Positions 1 through 12,104 of a DNA stretch of 64,000 nt are shown here, in pieces (positions within the stretch are counted from its first letter, which is position 1; each line of letters opens with the position of its first letter). The notes beneath the pieces are model-generated. The model saw only the letters and a list, made by a program, of their open reading frames with translations. It had not been told where the DNA came from and ran no database searches. The stretch spans positions 194,355-258,354 of the forward strand of contig NW_003155745.1 of assembly GCF_000003605.2 (NCBI RefSeq), written 5' to 3'. The DNA comes from Saccoglossus kowalevskii. Taxonomy: Eukaryota; Hemichordata; Enteropneusta; Harrimaniidae. Made by a program: the position numbers and the translations under genes.

Positions 1-805
1 GACTATAATCGGACCAGTCAGAAACAAAAAATACAACAAAGTAATATTGATAACTAGGTTTTATTGTATATGTCAGCATGTATTTGTATTGTTGAAACTC
101 AATTATAAAATAGCCTTTACGTTTTACGAGAACGTAAAAATCTCTCATTTAGGAGACTCTGAGCACAATGACCTTGAAATTGTCGGTGACCATACAGTTG
201 TGGTCGTTCATTAACGCGCCACAGTCGTCGTCGGTGCAGTTAGGTACGTGTTAGTGTCGGTTAGCCGATGTGGAAACACAATAAGTTGTAAAGAGCTTCG
301 CGTTGACTCTAATATTTCCGTATAAATGCTGGATACACCAGTAGATAGAAAACAGGAACAGGGTGGAAAATGCCAGTCGGATATAAAACGGAGAAATATC
401 GACCTTAAAAACAATATCACGACAAACAGACTCATTGAGGCCCGACGCAATATTATTACGCCCGGTGAATACCGATTCGTCGGCGTTGTACGAGCATTAT
501 TTGACATTTCAACTGAATAGCCAGGAGGCTGAATCCTAACTCGCGTTCAGCGCGGCAATCTGCGTGCACCGGCAATAACATAACTCACGTGCGAATTGCC
601 GGGAGCCTCAAGACTTTATTGGCAGCTCTCGTTTTAAGCGAGGGATAAGATTATCTCGCGCTAGATCAATCTTCTATAAGCGGCAGTAATTGCTCCTCGT
701 AATTGTGTGAAATATCACACGAGAAGCCTAAGTGATGAGAAAACTCGCCCAATTTAGAGGGACCTTTCCAAAGTAGAACTCTTAAGAATGTAGGCAGAAC
801 AAACA
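1..805. other. No supported feature
   Basis: AT-rich sequence with short open frames on both strands (for example 211-507 minus and 326-520 plus) that overlap each other and show no recognisable domain. I see no repeat shared with the rest of the window, no RNA gene and no promoter architecture. Confidence 0.5.
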
Positions 806-981
806 TTAAAGCGGGGGAGTCGTCCCTGCGCATGCGTCAGATGGATATCGGTGTCATTGNNNNNNNNNNNNNNNNNNNNNNNNNNNNNNNNNNNNNNNNN
901 NNNNNNNNNNNNNNNNNNNNNNNNNNNNNNNNNNNNNNNNNNNNNNNNNNNNNNNNNNNNNNCCCCCCCCCCCCGCTTTAA
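806..981 (+). mobile_element. Family A TTAA MITE, interrupted by an assembly gap
   Basis: The left end starts at TTAA (806-809) and continues with the family A terminus AAAGCGGGGGAGTCGTC and the CGCATGCGTCAGATGG block. The sequence then enters 103 N (860-962) and leaves through a C run and CCGCTTTAA ending at 981. Both ends are therefore family A, and the gap hides the interior. The C run at 963-974 replaces the usual CCTCCCGC and may be a sequencing artefact at the gap edge. Confidence 0.75.
860..962. other. Assembly gap (103 N)
   Basis: Run of N inside a family A copy. A complete family A copy is about 165 bp and the two outer pieces total about 73 bp, so a gap near 92 bp would make a full-length element. 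The stated gap size is close to that. Confidence 0.95.
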
Positions 982-3133
982 TAGTTATCATTGTGGGACC
1001 GCAAATATGGGGTAGTTAAACCGAGGGGGCTCCAAGGAGTGACGTGAGAAGTGAAAACGACGCCTTCCGACTACGGCATTTCCATCAATCTAATGAAATC
1101 TACGTCTAAACGTGATATTACAATAATCGTATCTAGGCTGATGTTTATATCAGAGTATAGACTATAGACTACTGTATATTTCACTTCGGCATTAACGTTT
1201 ATGAAATATTTACCCTTGAAATCCCACTGAAAACAGCTGGGAAGCTTTCATTGACTGGAAAACTGGACGAACGTCGATAGAACGACCTTTACTTGAGACG
1301 CTGAGTTACAAAAATATCGAGTTACACAAATGATCACACCCATATTTTAGGAAATATACCCACTTTTGCCAAGTTACTAAGTGTGGACTTCCAACAAAAT
1401 AAAAAAATGTATGTTGCCCGTATCTCGAAGTCCTGCTAACTGAACACCGGGTTGCAATTCGGACGTGGTTTCGCAAAAACTCGATGTTCATAATTCCAAG
1501 TCATCATCTCCCCTTGTTTCAATGTTTCTGCATGCACGCCTCACCCATGACCGATATTCGCGGTACACAGATCTTAAAAGTTTGAACATATTTCGAATTT
1601 TACAAATATAGTACCGTCACTAAAGTTTGGCTAGCAGATAATGCCACGACGGATCAAAACACACACTGAAAGATATTATATAAATATTATGCAAGAAGGT
1701 ATGAATTTGTTTTATGAATATTTATGAATGTTTTGTAGAATTCAAATGCTGGCCGAAAACCACTAGACCACGCGTTTAGTATGCACGGCCGCAAATAGGC
1801 CAAAGGAATTATGGGCAATGGGCGTTTCCAAATGGCTTCTTTTTTTTAGAATTGAATGAAACGCGAAATCTTCCAGAGTAAATATGTTATAAATGTCAAA
1901 TAAAACAAATTCATGCCTTCAAAAAATGTACACTATAAAGTTGGACACATGGGCCGCGACGCTGTATTACGAAAACAAGCTTCAAGGCATTGTCGTATGT
2001 AAGGAATGAAGTGTTACACTTCAAACCGAACATCTAGCCACTGGGGGTCGTCACATAAAAGTGCTATTAGCGATTGAACGACATAGAGGGGTTAAAACAC
2101 TTGTACGCCTGAAAAAGGCCAAATAGTCGACAATCGATCATACCGCCAAAGGCTTTCAAATCGTTCATTAATTGTGAGTGACCGATCGGAAAATAATAAA
2201 AAAAAAAAACTCTATAGTGTAAAAGGTGACATTGAACCTGTTATACTCTTAGTCACGCGGTGTGTTCCGTGTTGCAACTTGATGACGAATTTAGAATATA
2301 CCTAAATTGTATTAAGCCCTGACTTTGAAAAGCTTAATAATTTCAAAATTGTTATTTTTTCTTTCAATTACCATCTTCTTTTGAATATTACGGTTTCAAG
2401 ACGACCAATCACCTATTTGACTTATTGTTGTGAGAATAAATACAACCATGGACATAATAGCGTGGCCATTGCATCTACCTGCGAGTCTGAGGATGCGTTA
2501 TCAATACCGTCTTTGCGCTATGTGTCATTTCAATGACAGGCCAGTCTTATTTCACGTGCTTCATACTACGCCAAGCTGATTGGCAGAGAGCCGGACAAGT
2601 GGAATGGAACAAATCACAATTACTTATATAGCCCTCATTTTATGCAAATTTCAGTTGAATCACATACGTGATGGCTGCCGAATTTCGAGCGAATAATTAC
2701 ACGATTTTGACATATAAACTCCAAAATTGGATCTAAAAACACTTCCTAAGTTGATAGCATACTAAATAAATCACACACATTTGTATATTAAAAGCATATT
2801 GACGTGACAGAGTGTTTTTATATAAGACTTAACATCAGTATGCGATATTTTATAAATTTAAATAACATTAAATTTCATACTTTTAAAGTTTAGGATATGC
2901 CTTGAGAGCGAGAGAACTGCGAGACTCGCCTCCATAATATAGCTCCATTCCCGACTGCGCCGACTATTTCAAATACCAAGAAGACCAGTGCACGCAATAA
3001 CCCTATGGAGAATGAAAGACCATTTTGGGAGCAAAAACAAATCGCGATCAAGCGGCTATCTCGCTCTCACCGAGATCTAGGCGGCCGTTTACAAATAAGG
3101 TCTATTCATCGGTTCTTGCCATCACATGATCAC
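982..3133. other. No supported feature
   Basis: AT-rich sequence with short A and T runs. No open frame above about 60 codons has a recognisable domain, and no segment here recurs elsewhere in the window. Confidence 0.5.
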
Positions 3134-3543
3134 ATTTTTTCTGAGTTGGAACGCTTATGCGAGAGCGAGATTGTGATGGGATCTTGGTATCATGTCACCG
3201 TTGTTGCAAACCTCAGTATAATGTACCTCTGGTTATACCAGAAAAAATCGAATGCGCATGCCCGAGGTAACTAGGATACTGGGATGTCTAGGTGGATCAA
3301 AATAGCTGCTCACGATATGACGGATTACAATAACTATATTTTCTGTAAATTTTCGATGTATTACATTTTTTAACTATGAATGTGGTAATACATGTTTTAT
3401 TGTTTTATTACAAACCGCCTATGTCATGTCAGAAGGTAGTAGCATCAGTCTCGCTAACTACGAGATGAGACTTGAATGGGATCTTGACATGATGTCACAA
3501 TACAGTACTATGCGAGTTGCAAACCCCAAGTAATGTACCTCTG
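3134..3543 (+). mobile_element. Family D hAT-like MITE with its left arm inverted
   Basis: The right part (3249-3543) matches family D copies at 12105 and 48387 and ends in AAGTAATGTACCTCTG followed by GTATAAC. The left terminal arm lies in reverse orientation at 3134-3231, so its terminal CCTCTG points right and is followed by GTTATAC at 3232-3238, the reverse complement of the right-hand target duplication. The internal string AGAAAAAAT occurs at 3240-3248 and, inverted, at 3134-3142, which marks both inversion breakpoints. The simplest reading is insertion with a 7-8 bp target duplication, followed by inversion of the left arm together with its flank. Confidence 0.8.
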
Positions 3544-3550
3544 GTATAAC

Positions 3551-4809
3551 CGATTAAAGACAGTCACGTGAGTACACTGACTTAGTAGCCATACGTTTGC
3601 AATGTAGTAGTTATTTCAAGAAACCATACGTCATGCCACGTTATGATCGATTTCTCTTTCAGTAAAATTGCTAAAGCTAGTCTTTCCTGACGTCCAACAA
3701 AGAGGCATTGCGGAGACTTCAAACAACCCAGAGAAACTAGCGCGCATATGACGGTGTCTCCATGGAAACGTTATTGCGCAGCTTTATGCGCGAGGAAATC
3801 CCGGGGATTCTAACCTGATTTATTGGATTGTGGTGCATTATTACCTAGATATGACTTGAAATAGATCGAGTAAATGAATGAATTAGTTAGTTTGTCGCCA
3901 GGTTAGTTGTTAAAATGCCACACACGCTGCATAGCGCGTTCGGGTTTCGTGCAAACAATGTACTTACACGCGTATAATTTACCCGTGTCGGACGCAGCAT
4001 GATGACTAGGACGCTTTACACTCAAGAAACACTGAGAATGAAAGCGAATAATCAATATCCTTGGTTCTTGATTTTATACTAAAGTTTTGAATTGTATAAT
4101 CATATCATATCATTCCGCTTGAGCCGTAAAACATCTAGTTCAGCGTCACTGCGGAAACTCCTGCCACTCATATAATGTCTCTTCCACGCGGCACTATAAT
4201 GTTAAAATAATCGTTGAAACTGATTACTATGTGCACCTGTGTCAATGTAAAGTGATTGTTGATGGATACTTCCATTAGCAGCGAGACAGCGCAAAATGCC
4301 CCGGGTATATGGACGCTCTTGCGTTTAATTAAACGATTAACGCACGTCGACAGGGTGGAACAGCGCTCCCACTGGGCCTACTAAGCGAAACATACGTCAT
4401 TCATACTGTCTAAAGAAAACAGTCACTTATGCTGTCCACGAACTGTTCATCACTGTCAAAGTCGTTTAGCAGTTCCCGCGATCGTAACTTATTGTATGAC
4501 ACTGTGCACTTGTACTGCTGGCTATCTGCCACACGCGCAGGTAACGACTGCACAGCTATGCGAACTTGCCGTGTTCTGACGGCCGTATTATGACACTTTT
4601 GATCTGTCCCATACGTTAAGCGTTGACACCGTTGACACTCTCCCGTTTTTACTGATCCCGGGGGTGTCACTAGTATAGGGACTTATCAACGCGTGTGCGT
4701 GGCACCCAAGGGGTCTATAAACAGTATAAATTATGTTTCATATTGGGTAAGGATTTTGAACTAGTTTATATGCACTGCATATCTGCGTGAGTTATGTTTA
4801 AGTGACCAT
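3551..4809. other. No supported feature
   Basis: Mixed-composition sequence. An open frame at 4410-4670 (minus, 86 codons) is rich in Cys, Gln and Ser but has no spaced metal-binding pattern or family match that I recognise. Confidence 0.5.
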
Positions 4810-4998
4810 CAAATAGGTGATTTTCCGTACAATTGCGAGATCTCGTGAGATGCATGAAAGACGCGCGTCGAACGTCTGCCGCAAAAGTCGAACGATTTGA
4901 TTTTGAACTCGAATGTCTTTATTTCGTAACTCATATCGACCGGCCGATCTTCGACAGAGGAATATTGCTTTCGAATACCCTCACTTAATCGAAATTGT
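4810..4998 (+). mobile_element. Family C MITE, left half only
   Basis: Starts with AATAGGTGATTTTCCG and follows the family through the palindromic GCGAGATCTCG region and the ACCGGCCGATCTTCGACAG block, then breaks off at ATCATCAAA where family E sequence begins. The whole right half, including the right inverted end, is missing. The minus strand is open across it, as in the copy at 12650. Confidence 0.85.
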
Positions 4999-5197
4999 CC
5001 ATCATCAAACTCAACTTTGAAGTAATCCCGAACAGCCAAATTTATATATGTTACACACGTAGTGCTAATCTTGTTACACTGTTCAGAGGAGTCTCAACAA
5101 TCATCTCAAAGTACCGTTTTCTGCGAGTTTTGGGCCTTTGTTTTCACCGCCGCAGGTTGCCAGGCGGTGAAAATGCCCGGATGTCCGCCCCCGAGGA
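4999..5197 (+). mobile_element. Family E element, right 200 bp
   Basis: Aligns with the right-hand two thirds of the full-length E copy at 25178-25505 (reverse strand there): CTCAACTTTGAAGT, then TGTTCAG-GGAGTCTCAACAA, then the hairpin and the end GTCCGCCCCCGAGGA. The hairpin here is perfect: TTTTCACCGCC (5141-5151) pairs with GGCGGTGAAAA (5163-5173). The left 130 bp is absent; the junction with family C is at a short CAAA overlap. Confidence 0.85.
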
Positions 5198-5330
5198 TTG
5201 AAGCGCGATGGTCGTCGCGCAGCGCGTGTTCGAATTTCATGTAAATAAACAATGCACTTTACACGCGTTGTATACGTCGCTATGAGTCCCATATCGAACA
5301 GGACGCGGCGCGACGACTGCCGCCCTTTAA
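5198..5330 (-). mobile_element. Family B TTAA MITE
   Basis: Complete family B copy in reverse orientation. It starts at a mutated TTAA (TTGA, 5198-5201) directly on the family E end and finishes with GACTGCCGCCCTTTAA. It carries the core GTGTTCGAATTTCATGTAAA and TATACGTCGCTATGAGTCCC. Length 133 bp matches the copies at 33884 and 52865. Confidence 0.85.
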
Positions 5331-7322
5331 ATATACTAGTAATATACTATGTAATAGGGTGTGTTTTTGTAAATTTTATTCAAGGGGTGTTTTTTTTTTC
5401 TTTAAAGTTTTCTGATTACCGTTTACCGCGATAAATTACTTGAAACTGGCACACCTTTGCGTCATGTGCATTTTTGTGGGTTGTATAAACCATTTGCCCT
5501 TTGACCCGCGCGTTGGAATCTGACACCAAAGTTAAAAAATCACCCTACTGAACGGTTAGTTTTGTTTTGTCGTACGTACTACTAGTACTCCCATGATCTA
5601 TGTAACCATTTGTTTCTTGTTAGAATGTTTATTAAAACATTTAATTTCACAAATATAGCATCAGTATGGTGATTTTTGGCGATATTGAAAATTTCTGAAC
5701 AACTGGAAAAAGTTAGTTAGAAACTAGATTTGTGCGCAGGTTCCATAGATGATCACAGCGTCGGAAGTTATTGCTGTGAATACTATAACGCAGCCAGGTA
5801 CATAGAACCATGCCGTGACTGAAAACGTGTTCACGTCGAAAAATAAAATACATTAAGATGAGTGAAACTTCAACATTTAAAAATGGTATGGCATGGTCAT
5901 GTCAATACTGTAAGTGTTTCAAAAAAAAAATAATCTAAATTTCTAATCGTGGTTGTTCGGTTTTTCTGTAAATGGTTGTCAGGACGATACGGCACGACGT
6001 TCAAAAATCCCCGTAATCATGCGAGCCAGCATTATAATTATGTACGACCCGCTAGTTCGATGACCTTGCGAAAACATACAAAGGTTAAATGTTTCCTGTT
6101 ACATCTCGTTATAAAATTATAGACTAATATACGATAATTGTGAACACACATTTAAACAAAAAAGAGTCACTGGTGTAGCATATCGATCATAGCATAGATA
6201 GTATGTTCAGTCATTCGTTCAATGCTTAGTAACATCATTTTTATCAAAAGTGATAGACGCCTTGTGGGACATTATTTTCAAACTTAGCCCGCAAGTACAC
6301 ACAGTCAGTTGCCATGGAAACATAGCTTATCAAATAAAGGCGGCTTTCATTCTATTCGAGGTTAATATTGAGCAATTGTATTTTCCTGTCAATAGTCTGG
6401 TGGCCACTATTTTGTTATTTGATGTCCACAGGGGGGAGGGAGTCTCAATATGGAGGTAGATCGTATCAGCAATACGCGACCTTGTGGAAGTAGTAATAGT
6501 TATATTAGCCAGCAAAATATTTTTAAAAATGTAATTCTCCAATTCAATGAAGAAATGTCAAAAGACCTTAATTATTTTGCGTATAAATTTGCGAATTAAT
6601 ATTCGGCAAGTTAATAAAAGTCCATTCAAACTTATCTGCAATTATCTCTGTATATACACAATGTGTAATTTAGTGGGACTTCTTTAATGAGCGATGGATT
6701 CGCATGTAACTTAGACTCGTAACAACTAACCGTTATTGAAACATCTATTAATCACTGACTGGGACATGCGGAGTCAGTTTTAGAAAAAAATACAGATGTC
6801 GTGGATTAGAACGCAAACTCTTGGATAAGTGTGCACTTTTTTTACTTATCGGTCGGAAATGGGTGTGTAACGACAACATAAACATTGAGTTGTCACGCAG
6901 CGATGTCAATTACCTGCATGTCAATAACAAAGCATGAAAGGTCGGATATTTTAGAAAGCAGAGTCAACTGACTTATTGAATTTTCCGGATTATAATATCA
7001 TGTTTTTTTCTCGACTTACAACCTATTTTAATGAATTATTCATCGCCGCATAGTGTACTGGGGTTGAATACATTGCGCTCGTGACATGAGACTATGAATA
7101 AAACTATATACAATGAAGGTGCTAAAGCTTGTTTGAAACAATGGAATGACCATGGTTTCACAAACAACCTCTACTAACATTTTCTACATTAAAATAATGA
7201 TCAAGACCTTCATTCAATTGGAGTTATTTAAAAATATTTAAATGTAGCGCGGGACAATGTGGTTTTCAAATGCTACTTAAAATACATGCAAAAATTCAAA
7301 TGATGTAACCGAACTATGGCGA
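5331..7322. other. No supported feature
   Basis: AT-rich sequence with poly(T) and poly(A) runs and overlapping short frames only. Nothing here recurs in the window. Confidence 0.5.
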
Positions 7323-7413
7323 TTGTCAAATTTTCTGAAAGTTTTCGGCCTTTGTTTTCACCGTGATGGTTGCCAGGCGGTGAAAATGCCCGGATGTCCG
7401 CCCCCGAGAATAC
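7323..7413 (+). mobile_element. Family E element, right 90 bp
   Basis: Shares TTTTCTGA-AGTTTTCGGCC, the hairpin TTTTCACCG ... CGGTGAAAA and the end GTCCGCCCCCGAGAATACA with the E copies at 4999, 17555 and 25178. The stem is 9 bp here. Nothing upstream of about 7323 matches the family, so this copy is truncated. Confidence 0.8.
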
Positions 7414-7682
7414 ATTCGGTCTTCTGGCCGCAAGGATCTCTGGGAAGGAAAATAGGCGTTATGTTGACGCTAATCACCATTCATTTCAGTCATTGCGCGA
7501 CTTGTTAATCCTAATTTGCAATACGCAAACAGTGACAAATCGAAAGCAATATCCGGCACGGCGATCTGTTTATGTTCCGTTGCGTTTTGAAATTTGTCAG
7601 TCGTATTTGAAAATTCAATGACGAATTGGTGACAGCAAAGGGATTGAAAGAAATCAGCGCACGTAATCACATGTGTTAATGA

Positions 7683-7805
7683 TTGTAAACGCTACATTTT
7701 GCACCAAGTCCTGCGTCTTTGCATCATTCGTTTGCACTAAGTGTTGCGTTTACAAAATTCATTTGTATTAAGTGTGACGTTTACAGATTCGTTTGTACAA
7801 TGTTT
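7683..7805 (+). repeat. Degenerate tandem repeat, unit 30-38 bp
   Basis: Four diverged units follow a pattern close to CGTTTACA-ATTCRTTTGTA then TAAGTGTKG: from about 7685, 7713, 7747 and 7778. Spacing and sequence drift are large, so it is an old array or chance similarity of the last three units. Confidence 0.4.
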
Positions 7806-8254
7806 AGTTGTATTATTAATCTGCTTAGAACCAAAGATACAGGTGTAGATTCATAAACGAATGGCATGAAGAATTGGTCACATGACTAGGAGTCGTATAT
7901 CAAATATCAGTCAGTGGAATATAGTAAGTTTGGCAATTTTATAAAACAATAGTACTTATTCCGAATGCACAGTGGAAACATTGGGGGATTACAATTGCGT
8001 GAAAAAAAGGCACAAAGAAAGATGGCGGTGATTTACGTACAAGCACATTACGAACATAATACAAAATGTACATGCGCAATACGCGATATCGTACATCACA
8101 ACCAAGCGCAACGCTAATGAAGGCAGGTGCGCATCTCACTACGCCAGACTATCCGTCCCCAAAAGGCGCCCGAAATAGAGAGTATTGAGCGCGGGTCTTA
8201 AATTTTACAAATTATACAGGAAAGTATTTCGAAGCACATTATATTTATTTGTAT
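7806..8254. other. No supported feature
   Basis: No repeat, RNA gene or coding signal seen. The minus-strand frame at 7939-8139 has no recognisable domain. Confidence 0.5.
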
Positions 8255-8420
8255 TTAAAAGGGGGGGAGTCGTCACCTGCGCATACGTCAGATGGCCATG
8301 GCGTGTCATTGTTTACAAACAAGCGTCTACCCATGCACCTTTGCGTTTTTAGCGTGTGTTGTTATCGTCGCTTGGGACTCAATTCCCGCGCCTGCGCAGG
8401 CGACGATTCTCCTGCTTTAA
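8255..8420 (+). mobile_element. Family A TTAA MITE, full length
   Basis: 166 bp including TTAA at both ends (8255-8258 and 8417-8420). In order it has the left terminus with GTCGTCACCTGCGCA, the TGTTTACAAACAAGCGTCTA block, CCTTTGCGTTTTTAGCG, TTGTTATCGTCGCTTGGGA and the right terminus CCTGCGCAGGCGACG. The two termini are inverted repeats of about 25 bp with mismatches. TTAA target sites and a terminus starting TTAAAG fit the Kolobok/T2 group; a piggyBac relationship is the alternative. There is no room for a transposase. Confidence 0.85.
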
Positions 8421-11139
8421 GACAATTAGGATTTAGCCAGAGTGATTTCGGTAACTTCATAGCTTCAAACACGGCATAATGACCATATTGTACATAAATG
8501 TGTCAATACGGATTTTGCTTTCAGTTTGTAGCAGAAACTTGACATCCGAAAACACAGCTGAATAATGATCAAGAATGATCAGTAGTATTGACGCAAATTC
8601 CTTACCTATTATTATTTTTTTAATTTAAAAGTTTAATTTGATCAAAACTAAAACAACACAAACCGTTCCCCGGGCGAGTACATTTTCGTATCGTCGTAAA
8701 TACGGATTAGATATGTGTAATCCTATAGACGAATTTATAGTTATAGCGCCATCAGTCGGCTTCCGTGCGAGAATGGGGAGGGGGAGGAGGGGGGTGATTT
8801 CCAGCTCACACAACTTGTTCGCTGGTTTCCCGAGTTCCTGGCGTTCCGATGAGCTATCAATCGTTTACGCGGCAAAGCCAATCCCCTACGCAGACGAAAT
8901 TAAGAGGCTTTTACACCAAAACGTGCAAGTTTCCAAGGTTACGACGGAACTCAAAACTTGTCTATTTCATATTACAGTTTTATTGTTTTGTGTATTACGT
9001 ATTGACAATAGCATATCCCATAATTTATTGATTTGCAATCGTTATATTAAACATTAGGAAGCTAAACACACATAAACTTGCTGACACTTGTTATATTTTT
9101 TCGTAATATATCACGATACTGAAAACTCAGATCGTAAACTGTCGATAAACTTCAAAAAATCTCTACTTTATTTTTACTATCCTACTTTCTACTATCTCCA
9201 GTCGTTACGCCTATCCACGTTTGTCAACACGTTTTTTTTTCTATTTCAAATAAAACCTCATACTTGTATTGTAAGATCTATGATAAAGCGCACTTTACAA
9301 GAATAAAAATTGCCTTCAAATATATATCTTTCGATCGATGGAACCTTAGCACATTAATAAAAATCAACAAAAGTCAATTTCACACAGTGGAAAAAAAAAA
9401 ACAGTTTGATGGGGCAGTCAATCGCCGCGTGAGGACTGCTGGCAATCGGAATTGAAATGCAAACCTCGCTTTGTCACGTGTTTACCCTAAAGAGGATGTT
9501 AAATTCAAAACTGCTTTTATAATTCTATCATTTGGTCAATTGCAATACTTTTTTTTCGATTCGCCGCCATCATTGCTCCAAGGTTGGAACTCGTAATTGA
9601 CTCTTTGCAAAACACTGTGAATAATTTCATACGTATATTAATTCAACGTGGTGAAAAGTCGCTGGCGCTTTTCAAATTGTGTTCTAATCGCATCATGGAT
9701 GTTGAATGAGCTGTTCCTGTCTCGCTTTGTTCGTTTGACGTATTGTAGGCGTAAGGACAATGCATTAGTAATGTATTTCTCACGGGATGTAAAGAAAACG
9801 GAATAGATGTCAATTTCGCGTGTCTGTTTCCTAATCTAGAAGATCTGTTCTCTCTGTAGATAGAAGACTAGAAACTGTCCCATGCCTCCTGGCGCACACA
9901 AGACAGTCGTCATCGCCATCATCTCTGTCTCAATCATGTATAGTCTCCCTGACGACGGTACACAGCGAACAAATGCCACCCGAGTGGAAATAACGTTAAT
10001 GTAATGTGTGTATTTTTAGTGAGTACATTTCCCTTTCCGCAAGTGGACTATTTTAATATATTTACATATGTAATATATATGAAATGTTTGTTTGTTTGTT
10101 TTTTCGCTAAGAATGTGACTGACTGACTGTAGGGATGAGTGGTGACAACTTCCAGTAACCAAGCGACAACATACATAGCGAGTTTCCTGAACCACGCAAT
10201 TCACACGAGATCCCGCGATAGTGCTTTGTTCTCGCACAAGAGCCAATTATCAAATACGGTAACACACTGCGCGGGAAAAACTGAGTAACGCAACAACGTC
10301 GAGTCGAAAGGTTTCACTTCACGCTCGTGGCATATTGTTTTACATAAAATCAGTCACAAAGGATCTCTCTTCGTTCTCTCTAGGGAAGATTCGCTGCATT
10401 TGTGTTGCTAGGGGTTACTCAACTATTGAAAGCGAGATTTAGTTCAAGCAATCACAAATATGGATTTTCCCTCGCCATTAATTTACCACACGACCGTGTT
10501 TTTAATGTGGTTCACAGTCATAAATCTGACCCTTTTGACTCAAGCGCGTTTTGGCGGGGAACGCGGCTTTAGCTCAAAACAGTAAACACTTGGGACACAT
10601 GCTAAAAAGCTATTTGAAGAACTCACTTTCCGTTTCCTCCGCCAAGTAACAGAGCCTTTTAAACCTTTTTGCTTTCTTTTCTCGCCAACATTTTCAAGTT
10701 GAAGCAAATATTTTTTATGCAATATTCTCAAATATCAATATTTTTTTAGATGGAATATATATAATTTGACGCCTTCTGGTATAAAGTTGTACAGATATCC
10801 AATATTGTTCATGAAAAAAGGCAGATAATTTCTTGAATGTACGCAGCCAAAGAGTACAATTTTATACATTTAAAAAAAAATCAGGAGAGTGACACTTAAT
10901 TAAATTAACAACCATACGTTAAATCCGGATTTCATATATTATCTTTTTTTTACATATTATATATGCTAAATAGCGAATTTGCATATTGCAATTACTTTTT
11001 ATTATATAAACAAAGATACTATTACAGTACAATTCATTCCGATTCAAGTTTTGGCAGCTTTTAAATTAGAAGCTACTAGAACGCATATTTTAAAGCAAAT
11101 ATAGCAGTGACGATATAACGCGTGTATCTATCTATATTG
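8421..11139. other. No supported feature; one G-rich run and one unassigned frame
   Basis: A 139-codon frame (8638-9057 plus) is the longest frame here that does not cross a gap or a repeat, but it has no recognisable domain and overlaps a second open frame. A G-rich run lies at 8774-8795. The rest is AT-rich with homopolymer tracts. Confidence 0.4.
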
Positions 11140-11275
11140 TTAAAGCGGGAAAGTCGTCACCTGCGCATGCGGAAGACGACTATAGCGTGTTGTTTAGCTT
11201 TTGCGCTTTAGCGCGCGTTGTTATCTTCGTTGGGGCTCGATTTTCGCGCGTGCGCAGTAGACGATCCCGCTTTAA
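11140..11275 (+). mobile_element. Family A TTAA MITE, internally deleted
   Basis: TTAA at 11140-11143 and 11272-11275 with family A termini. The middle block between the left arm and CTTTTGCG is missing, giving 136 bp instead of about 165. Confidence 0.8.
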
Positions 11276-12039
11276 TTAATCAGTTAGTAGTATGGGGACG
11301 TTTTTTTTGTTCAACTGTCAGTCAAATATTATGCTCACACTTGTTATCAATCATGATGGCTTCGCATAACAACTGCGAAACTGCGAAACGCAATTTGTCA
11401 ACTAACAGCACTAATATGATTTTAACTGTTTGATAGTTCGGTACATGAACCTCCAAACACTTTTTGTACTATGTATCACAAAACAAAATATTGGCAACTT
11501 GCCTTAACAAAGACAAAACCGCCAATTTGCATTATATCTAGTACATCAATTTTGAGTTTGGTGACCCCATATTTTATGTTTTTCTTCGTCTTCTTATAAA
11601 ATATTACATAAATAAAGAAAATCACATTATTCAAACTTTGAGTAGTGTTCTAACCTTAAGTTACTTTGTGTTGCTTTTGAAACCAGGTCGTTGTTAAACA
11701 ACTACTGATTTAATCAAAGACATTTTTTAATGTCTTTGATTTAATCTACACTACCAGCAACAACATACATCATTGGTCTCTAAGCGACTTCTGTGCTTGA
11801 CGACGGCTACATTTAATAATGATTCAATGTCGCATGTTTAAGTTAATACCGAACGCGAGCGCCGGTTCGAGTCACGCACGCAGTACGTATTTACTATAAT
11901 TAGACGTAGTCTTTACCTTGCCGTTTATTCGGTGTTATTTGCTTAAGTTAATACCGGTACGTTTAGAGAAATATCTGGCCTCTGCAGTTGAATTCACAAA
12001 CAAAGTGACGTGCATCAATAGTGGTAAAACCTTCCACAT
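11276..12039. other. No supported feature apart from one hairpin
   Basis: Apart from the hairpin at 11712-11740, nothing recognisable. GGTTCGAGTC at 11866-11875 resembles a tRNA B box but has no acceptor or A-box partner at the right distance. Confidence 0.5.
11712..11740. repeat. Short inverted repeat
   Basis: ATCAAAGACATT and AATGTCTTTGAT are exact reverse complements with about five T/A bases between them. It could form a hairpin with a 12-bp stem. It is not followed by features that suggest an RNA gene. Confidence 0.6.
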
Positions 12040-12104
12040 GCCCGAGATCTTGTTTCGGATATGACAAAACAGTCAGCCATGTTTGACCGAATCAAATAAG
12101 GTAT
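12040..12104 (-). repeat. Family H repeat, distal part, left of the D insertion
   Basis: Read on the minus strand, this carries GATTCGGTCAAACATGG-TGACTG, which resembles the GATCGGGTTCGAAATGG-CGACTGG part of the H unit at 23370-23400. With 12513-12649 it makes one diverged H copy split by family D. Confidence 0.5.

Noticed and set aside
8638-9057. A 139-codon frame, the longest that avoids gaps and repeats near the left side
   Set aside because: No recognisable domain, an overlapping open frame, no splice or promoter context, and AT-driven composition in its second half.
11866-11875. GGTTCGAGTC resembling a tRNA B box
   Set aside because: No A box or acceptor-stem pairing at suitable distance.
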